The position numbers and the translations under genes were made by a program. Of a DNA stretch of 64,000 bases, positions 58,411 through 64,000 are shown piece after piece (the stretch's first letter is position 1; each line of letters begins with the position of its first letter). Below the pieces are notes generated by a model that did not search any database, was not told the origin of the DNA, and worked only from the letters and a program-made list of their open reading frames with translations. This DNA comes from Symbiodinium natans. Its lineage: Eukaryota > Sar > Dinophyceae > Suessiales > Symbiodiniaceae. The stretch lies in assembly GCA_905221605.1 (NCBI GenBank), contig CAJNDS010001746.1, positions 339,797-403,796 on the forward strand, read 5' to 3'.

Positions 58411-58637
58411 CAGCCAGAGGGCTGGCAGCCAGCTAGCGAGCTGGAAGAAAGAAAAGGAAAGCAGGAGTTAAGGTTTCTCAACTACGCCCTGCGAAGGTAG
58501 AAGTTCGTTTTCCGGTGGGCGTTATCACCGGAGGAAATTCGGAAAGAAGTCAAGAAGACAGCAAGAGTTAAGGTTCATTAACTACGCCTTGCTGAAGCTG
58601 AAGGAAACAGGAGTTAAGGTTCATTAACTACGCCCTG
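58411..58637 (+). promoter_or_regulatory. Structured leader: hairpins and three 27-bp repeats
   Basis: Hairpin 1, CCAGCC-AGAG-GGCTGG, 58411-58426. Hairpin 2, CCAGCT-AGCG-AGCTGG, 58430-58445. Hairpin 3, TCCGGTG with 8-nt loop and CACCGGA, 58511-58532. Direct repeats beginning GAGTTAAGGTTCATTAACT and ending ACGCC(C/T)TG lie at 58466-58492, 58565-58591 and 58611-58637. The last two contain a GTTAA..TTAAC dyad; the first is altered there. All lie between the primer site and the Gag ATG, where packaging, dimerisation or translation signals of retroelements are found. The function is not shown. Confidence 0.8.
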
Positions 58638-58712
58638 TTGGATCAGTAGAGAAAAAGAAGGTGAAGAAGAAGGAGCCTTGAGTCTGGACGACTTGCCTAG
58701 ATCGTCAGAACA

Positions 58713-60957
58713 ATGGCGGAACAACAAAGAAACTTTGAAGCAATGTTGGCTGGCATTGGCCAGGCCACCGAAGCTCTAGGAAGAGTTGCGAGCCAAACAG
58801 CGACTCAGCAACAACAGCTGACAGAAGCAATGCAAAGGCTTACTGAGGCAGCTAGCCAAGGTGCTGCCCAAGCTGCGAGGAACTCCCCGAGAAGTGTGGG
58901 AGGTGAAGGAGCGCCAAGGGCGCAACCCTCAGGTGTCCCGTTCGACACCGGAGGAAAGATCTTGAAGCCGCCAGAAGTGTTCAACCCGGCAACATTGGAA
59001 GAAGAAGTCTCTCAATGGAGTGACTGGAGTTTCGCCTTTAAGAACTTTCTAGCATTCATGGACTATGAGTTCTTGGCAGACCTGAAGAAAGCTGAAGCAT
59101 CAACGGATGTGTTGGACATCGAGGACGACATCGATGGATTTTACGCAGCAAGCGAAGGACGAAAGATACGAGGAATGAAGCTGTATTCCGTCTTGAGCAG
59201 CTACTTGAAGAATCGCCCGTTGAAGGTGCTAAGAAGTATCGATAACATGGATGGATTCGAAGTCTGGAGGCGACTCACAATGGAGCTCGAGCCATCCTCA
59301 AGATCTAGAAGTCTGGCAATGGCCCAAGCCTTGGTAGGATTCCCTGCAATGGCAAAGGGAGCTAGCCTGATGGATTATGTCCTTACGTTCGAGAAGCTGG
59401 TCAATGAGTACGAGAAGTTATCGACAACGAAGTACGATGACAATCTGAAGATCGGAACGTTGCTGAAGGGCATCCCGCAGAATCTGAAGCAGCACATCAT
59501 GGTAGGAATCCAACGATTTGAGAACGAAACTGCTACAGTACGAACGAAGCAACCAAACGTGGTCTGCTGAGAACATCCTGGGATCGTTGAGCGTTCAGGC
59601 CCCAGGAACAAGTTCAAGCTCCAAGGAGTACCAAGGACCGATCCCAATGGAGATCGACCGTCTGAAAGGAAAAGGAAAACATGACAAAGGAAAAGGAGGA
59701 TACAAAGGAAGCTACAAAGGAAAAGGGAAGTTTGAGAAAGGAAAAGGAAAAGGAAAAGGAAAAGATAGAAAAGGCGGAAGAGGAAGAGGTCGCGGCAAAG
59801 GCCGTGGCAAAGGACGAGGAAGGTTTGTGAGGCAAGTGGAGAGTGGTGGCTACGGAAGTCAAGGAAAAGGTTCAGGTGGAAAAGGATCAAGATCTGGTGT
59901 AGAATGCTACAAATGCGGAAAGTATGGTCATTTCGCATCAGAATGTTGGACGTCAGGAAAAGGAGGAAAGGACTCCGGAAAAGGAGGAAAGTCAAAAGGA
60001 AAGATGCGACAAGTACGTGAAGGCGAAGAAGATTGGAACCAAGATCAAGAATGGTCAAGTGGTGTGTGGAATGCACCATCACAGTCAAGTACCAGTTCAC
60101 AGCCAAGCCAGTACCGAAGTCAAGAGCAATCGCAAGTGCGAGTTGCACAAGCTGCAAAAGGGAGTGAACAAGTGAGAAGAGTCAATGAAAGGTCGATGAC
60201 AAGAATCGAAGAAGTTGAGGAAGAAGACGATGAGGAGGTCGTAGACCTGATCGAGATGCTTCGAGAATGGGGGAACAAGCCCCACGCAAGAATGGTGAAG
60301 GTGAAAGAAGTTCAAGTGTTCGACATAAGCCAGGGAGATGAAGAGCTGAACGAGTTGGACGAGTACCAAATGTGGTATGAAGAAGATCGACCAGAAGTCA
60401 AACAGGAATCGGTTGAGAATCCAAGTCCAAGTCCAAGTGCCCAAGAAGAAGATCGACCAGAAGTCAGACAGGAATCGATTGAGAATCCAAGTCCAAGTCC
60501 AAGTGTCCAAGAAGCAAGTAAGGATCGAGTACGAACGGTTCGGTTACCAGGGTATGAGGACTTGATCGAAGTTGTCCTAGACAGTGGAGCAGACTGCCAT
60601 GTCTTGCCGTTAAGCTACTACAGCGAAGACCTCGGAGAAGTGGAACTTCCAGCACTGAAGATGGTCATCACGGATGCACAAGGGAACGCAATCAGAACGA
60701 CTGAAGCGAGGACCAACATAACGTTCGAATTCCAAAGATCCGATGGAAAGGTGATTAAGGTCAAGGACACCGCCGTGTTTGGTCAAGTGACCCAACCGCT
60801 GTTCGCAGTGGGGAAGCTGTACAAAGTCGGATGGGGCATCGAGCCCCAGGATGCATACAGCGCTTTCCTGACAAAAGCTAGTGAAGAGGAGGAATGGAAC
60901 GTCGGTATCATATGTCCCGATAAGGTTTTCAAGGAACTCAACGGTGACGGACCTTAG
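58713..60957 (+). CDS. Copia 2 Gag and protease (one frameshift in Gag)
   Basis: ATG 58713 begins MAEQQRNFEAMLAGIGQATE. The Gag core has QWSDWSFAFKNFL and RPLKVLRSIDNMDGFEVWRRL, parallel to copia 1. The frame breaks between 59500 and 59530 (a +1 shift) and continues from 59518 as LRTKLLQYERSNQTW. Then come a long Lys/Gly-rich basic region, a CCHC knuckle CYKCGKYGHFASEC (59905-59946), a tandem 66-bp duplication (60385-60516) and a protease with an intact DSGA site at 60580-60591. The frame ends at TAG 60955-60957. The mid-Gag shift is more likely a mutation or sequence error than a programmed signal, because it precedes the knuckle. Confidence 0.88.
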
Positions 60958-60973
60958 GATCTACCGAGCGGTA

Positions 60974-63900
60974 ATGGAAAATGGACGAGACGATGTTCCA
61001 ATCTCAATCAGGAAACTTACTCTGACAAAGGAACTGAAAGATGACATAGAGAATGGCAAGTACGAAGAAGGTTGGTTTTATCTCACTGACGGACGGCCAG
61101 TGAGAATCGACTGGGACGTGAACACGACGTACAGCCTTGGACGAGACGAAGGAAGGGTGTTCAATTTCAGAACCACACTGAGAACGCGATACGAAGAAGA
61201 ACAAATAGTCTGGGAAGAAATGGAATTTCATGAGTGTGCCGAGGAGTGGAGAGACAAAGGCACAACGGTCATAGTACCAGAGATCGAGAAAGCAGTGGTC
61301 ATCACGATCATGGAAAGATTTCCGAGAAGTGTTGAAGATTACGGAGAGTACAGTAGTCCGTACAAGAGAAAGGAACCAGAAGAAAAGCGTGATGTGGAAA
61401 TGGAACCACAAGAGCAGGACGACTTATGGAAAGGAAGATCAGAAAAGGAGTTGCAGCGAGAGATTGAAAAAGGAATCGAAGAATTGGAACAAGCGCCAAG
61501 TTCTGGGTTCGCACCAGGACCGCATATGCAAGAAGAGAACGATGAGAGTGAGCGAAAGAAGGTTGAAGAACAACTTCCGAAACTTGGAGAAGCAATGGAA
61601 GAGAAAATGAAGATCGGAGGAATCGAGCTTACACCAGCAAGTACGATAAAGCAGTTGAGAAATGCTTGCGAGTTCCTCAAGATAGGAAAGACAGGAAGTA
61701 AAGCTCAAATTTGGCAGAGACTGAAAGAAGCTGTAGCGTCAAACAAGATGAAGGAACTAGTCGAAATCTCGAAAGGACTAGAGGTTGAGTTCTCAAGAGA
61801 GCCAGATGGAGAGAAACGACCGGAAGCGCCGAGCGATGAAGAAAGAAAGAGACACGAGCTGACACACTTACCGAAGGCAGACTGGTGTGAAAGTTGTTCG
61901 GCAACAAGAAGTAGAGAAGATGATTTCAAGATAACAGAGAAGAAGTATGAAGCGTCGTTGGTAAGCATGGATTTCAAGTTCACCGGAACGAGGAACGAAG
62001 AAGATGCAAAGGATGTGAAAGATGCATTGTGCATAAGTTTGGTCATGGTGGACCAAGAGACAAAGTTTGTCCACGCAATTCCAGTGCAGAGTAAGGAGGT
62101 GACAAACTATCTGGTGGAAGAAGTTTGCAGAGTGTTGATGCTAATGCAGCCGAAAGTAATCCTGAGGACAGACACCGAACCAGCGATGATTGCTTTGAGA
62201 AAGAAGGTGCAGACGATAAGGAAAATGCAGAAGCTTGAGACAGAGATCCAAGATGTTGCACCAGACACGCACCAAGGAGCGCAAGTTGAAAGATGGGTAC
62301 AAACAGTGAGGAACCTATCTAAGACGTTGGTGTATGGAGTGGAGAAAGAAGCGAAGGTAAAGATCACGAGCGAAAGTACACTGTATCCATGGGCACCGAG
62401 ACATGCAGCATTCCTACTGAACAGGTTTGTTGTACAACAGGGGAAAACCCCGTTCGAGTTGGTATTTGACCGTGAGTACAAAGGAACGTTGGTACCATGG
62501 GGTAGTGTGGTTGTGGCGAAACCACTACCGAAGACAAAAGAGAAAGGTGAAGCATGGAAGAAAGGAATCTTCGTTGGAAAAGATATGGTTTCGAACATGA
62601 ATCTGGTGAGCACCAGAAGTGGAATCATCAAAAGTCGGACAATGAGACAATGTTCGCCAACGTTTGAAGTGGAAACATTAGCAAATGCATGCGGAACGCC
62701 GTGGAACTATAGTCAAGAGCAGTTGACAGGACGGTCGAAGCAGCCGAAGAGGCTGCCGCCATCAAGTGGAATTGAAGTGGCGCCGATCGAAGGACCGCCC
62801 GTGCAAGTCCCGAGAACTCCAGCAGTTGGTCTGGAGACACCACAGTATAGCCCAACAGCATCGGAAAGACCAAGTGATGCAATGGCGTCTGATCCACCGA
62901 CAAGTGATGATGATGACAATGACGAAGATCCCGGCGAAGGCCAAAGAAGTTCTGAAGCAAGTAGCAGGAAAGGAGCAGCGGCAAGGAAAAGAGATGAAGC
63001 AAGTATGACCTCGGGTGAAGCCGAGGAAGAAGAGCCGGAAGGCACGAGCAAAAGAGAGCTCGAAGGAGCAGCCGCAGAAGAACCTGAAGCCACAAGGCCG
63101 AGAGTCGACGAAGGAAGCGGACAAGTTGAAGAAAGACCTGAGAAGATCCAAAGAGGAGAACCCTCAGGAACGGTGAGAAGGATAATGGCCACAAGAAGTG
63201 TGCAAGAAGTTGCGTCATTTCTCAGGAAGGATTTGCCGAAGTACCATGACGACGAAGAGGTAGAGTTGGAAGAGTTTGACGGACTCGAAGTCGAGTTTGA
63301 AGAGCCTGAAGAGGAAAGAAGTTCAGAGCTCGGAGAAGACGAAGAGTTCGAGGAAAGCATGCCAAGGTGGTCAAACAAGTTCGAAGATGGACCTCCGAAG
63401 TTGGACGAAGATGAGCTGACGAAGGTCGACATTGTGTCAAGAGAGCACGAGATAAGCCGACTCACAGAGATGAAAGTCTTGAAAGAGCTGCCTGAAGGCA
63501 CAAGTGTGAGCAACTACAAGTACCTTTCAACCAAAGTTGTCTACGATTGGAGGCATCGAGACAGTGAATGGCAACGGCGTGGCCGGTTAGTTGCCCGTGA
63601 GTTCAAATGGTTGGGGTCAACGGACATCGCATCGTTATTTTCCCCAACGGGAGTTGCGAGCACAGTGAAGCTACTCTCAGCAATGTTTGTGTCGTCGAAT
63701 GACCACATCCTTGGAAGTATCGATGTAGGAGATGCCTACTTGATGGTGGAGCAAGAAGAACCAACAGTCGTCGAAGTCGATGGAAAGTACTATGAACTCG
63801 GATTCACGTTGCCAGGACAACGGATGGGATCAAGCGCATGGTTCAACAAGCTGAAAGGATACCTCGAAGAGTATGGACTCAAGTCCGACGAAGGACTACC

Positions 63901-64000
63901 AGCTTTGTTTTACAGGAGACAAGAAAAAGGAAAAGCTGGAATGGTTGTGTTATCGCACGTGGATGACATGGAACTGTACGCGACAGAGAAAGAGTTCCAA
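60974..64000 (+). CDS. Copia 2 integrase and reverse transcriptase, open to window edge
   Basis: One uninterrupted frame of 1009 codons from ATG 60974 to 64000 with no stop. It can be entered by a +1 step at CCT-TAG at the end of Gag-protease. Domains: a SAP-like motif (61637-61737; TIKQLRNACEFLKIGKTGSK), the integrase zinc region HELTHLPKADWCESC, the integrase triad D (61970), D (62171) and E (62288), an acidic low-complexity spacer (about 62850-63390), then reverse transcriptase with SIDVGDAYL (about 63720) and the catalytic HVDDMEL (63956-63976). All catalytic residues seen are intact, so the copy may be active or very recent. RNase H should follow beyond the window. Confidence 0.93.
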   Translation, partial: MENGRDDVPISIRKLTLTKELKDDIENGKYEEGWFYLTDGRPVRIDWDVNTTYSLGRDEGRVFNFRTTLRTRYEEEQIVWEEMEFHECAEEWRDKGTTVIVPEIEKAVVITIMERFPRSVEDYGEYSSPYKRKEPEEKRDVEMEPQEQDDLWKGRSEKELQREIEKGIEELEQAPSSGFAPGPHMQEENDESERKKVEEQLPKLGEAMEEKMKIGGIELTPASTIKQLRNACEFLKIGKTGSKAQIWQRLKEAVASNKMKELVEISKGLEVEFSREPDGEKRPEAPSDEERKRHELTHLPKADWCESCSATRSREDDFKITEKKYEASLVSMDFKFTGTRNEEDAKDVKDALCISLVMVDQETKFVHAIPVQSKEVTNYLVEEVCRVLMLMQPKVILRTDTEPAMIALRKKVQTIRKMQKLETEIQDVAPDTHQGAQVERWVQTVRNLSKTLVYGVEKEAKVKITSESTLYPWAPRHAAFLLNRFVVQQGKTPFELVFDREYKGTLVPWGSVVVAKPLPKTKEKGEAWKKGIFVGKDMVSNMNLVSTRSGIIKSRTMRQCSPTFEVETLANACGTPWNYSQEQLTGRSKQPKRLPPSSGIEVAPIEGPPVQVPRTPAVGLETPQYSPTASERPSDAMASDPPTSDDDDNDEDPGEGQRSSEASSRKGAAARKRDEASMTSGEAEEEEPEGTSKRELEGAAAEEPEATRPRVDEGSGQVEERPEKIQRGEPSGTVRRIMATRSVQEVASFLRKDLPKYHDDEEVELEEFDGLEVEFEEPEEERSSELGEDEEFEESMPRWSNKFEDGPPKLDEDELTKVDIVSREHEISRLTEMKVLKELPEGTSVSNYKYLSTKVVYDWRHRDSEWQRRGRLVAREFKWLGSTDIASLFSPTGVASTVKLLSAMFVSSNDHILGSIDVGDAYLMVEQEEPTVVEVDGKYYELGFTLPGQRMGSSAWFNKLKGYLEEYGLKSDEGLPALFYRRQEKGKAGMVVLSHVDDMELYATEKEFQ
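61637..61737 (+). other. SAP-like DNA-binding motif in copia 2 polyprotein
   Basis: The pattern LRNACEFLKIGKTGSKAQIWQRL matches the SAP consensus of two short helices (LRxxCxxxxIxxxGxKxxLxxRL), which binds A/T-rich scaffold DNA in host proteins. It lies between protease and integrase. Copia 1 has no such motif in the same interval. Recognised by eye only. Confidence 0.6.

Larger units (their letters stand above)
58205..64000 (+). mobile_element. Copia-type LTR retrotransposon 2, right end off window
   Basis: Order: TATA box (58243-58248), primer-binding site (58346-58357), structured leader (58358-58712), Gag-protease (58713-60957), then integrase and reverse transcriptase (60974 to the window edge). 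The left LTR must lie within about 58205-58345, so it is short. It interrupts a Gag-like frame of a different element class. The long intact integrase/reverse-transcriptase frame marks it as much younger than copia 1. Codons are A rich (GAA, AAG, GGA), in contrast to the GC-rich copia 1. RNase H and the right LTR are outside the window. Confidence 0.88.

Noticed and set aside
59500-59535. Programmed frameshift in the middle of copia 2 Gag
   Set aside because: It lies before the zinc knuckle, where recoding would make no sense. A one-base mutation or read error is simpler.

Overview
The window looks like nuclear DNA of a dinoflagellate, most likely a Symbiodiniaceae alga. The signs are a gene cut into about a hundred tiny exons, introns that start with GC, GT or GA and end in AG (nearly always followed by G), many simple-sequence tracts inside introns, and Ty1/copia plus tyrosine-recombinase retroelements with lysine/glycine-rich Gag tails. 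No tRNA, rRNA, CRISPR array or bacterial-style operon was seen.

Layout. (1) Positions 1-44296, minus strand: one gene for the cytoplasmic dynein-1 heavy chain. It starts with an ATG at 44296 and runs leftward through the tail (44.3-32 kb), the linker (32-17.8 kb), AAA1 (17.7-15.5 kb), AAA2 (15.2-14 kb), AAA3 (13-9.7 kb), AAA4 (9.7-6.7 kb), the coiled-coil stalk (6.5-4.6 kb) and the start of AAA5 (1.3-0.15 kb). AAA5's end, AAA6 and the C-terminal domain lie beyond the left edge. Exon joints were placed by matching the translated minus strand to the remembered human DYNC1H1 protein, so those in the motor half are usually exact and those in the tail are approximate. (2) Positions 24920-20997, minus strand: a complete 16-exon gene for a four-LIM-domain protein, lying inside a 5.1-kb intron of the dynein gene and on the same strand. 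This is the most unusual thing in the window. (3) 44.3-47.6 kb: upstream spacer with no gene I can support.

(4) 47.6-50.9 kb, plus strand: a decayed, GC-rich copia element (primer-binding site, Gag with zinc knuckle, broken protease, integrase, no reverse transcriptase). (5) 50.9-54.7 kb: unassigned sequence with a three-times repeated module. (6) 54.8-58.25 kb, plus strand: remains of tyrosine-recombinase retroelements. A recombinase reading frame is followed after 107 bp by a Gag-like frame of the same general type, which is cut off near 58.2 kb. (7) 58.2-64 kb, plus strand: a younger, A-rich copia element that appears to have landed in that Gag-like frame. It has a TATA box, primer-binding site, structured leader, Gag-protease, and an integrase/reverse-transcriptase frame that is open to the right edge of the window and carries a SAP-type motif before the integrase.

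The host genes are thus a microtubule motor and a LIM adaptor-like protein. Whether their nesting means co-expression is an open question. The right third is a nest of retroelements of different ages.
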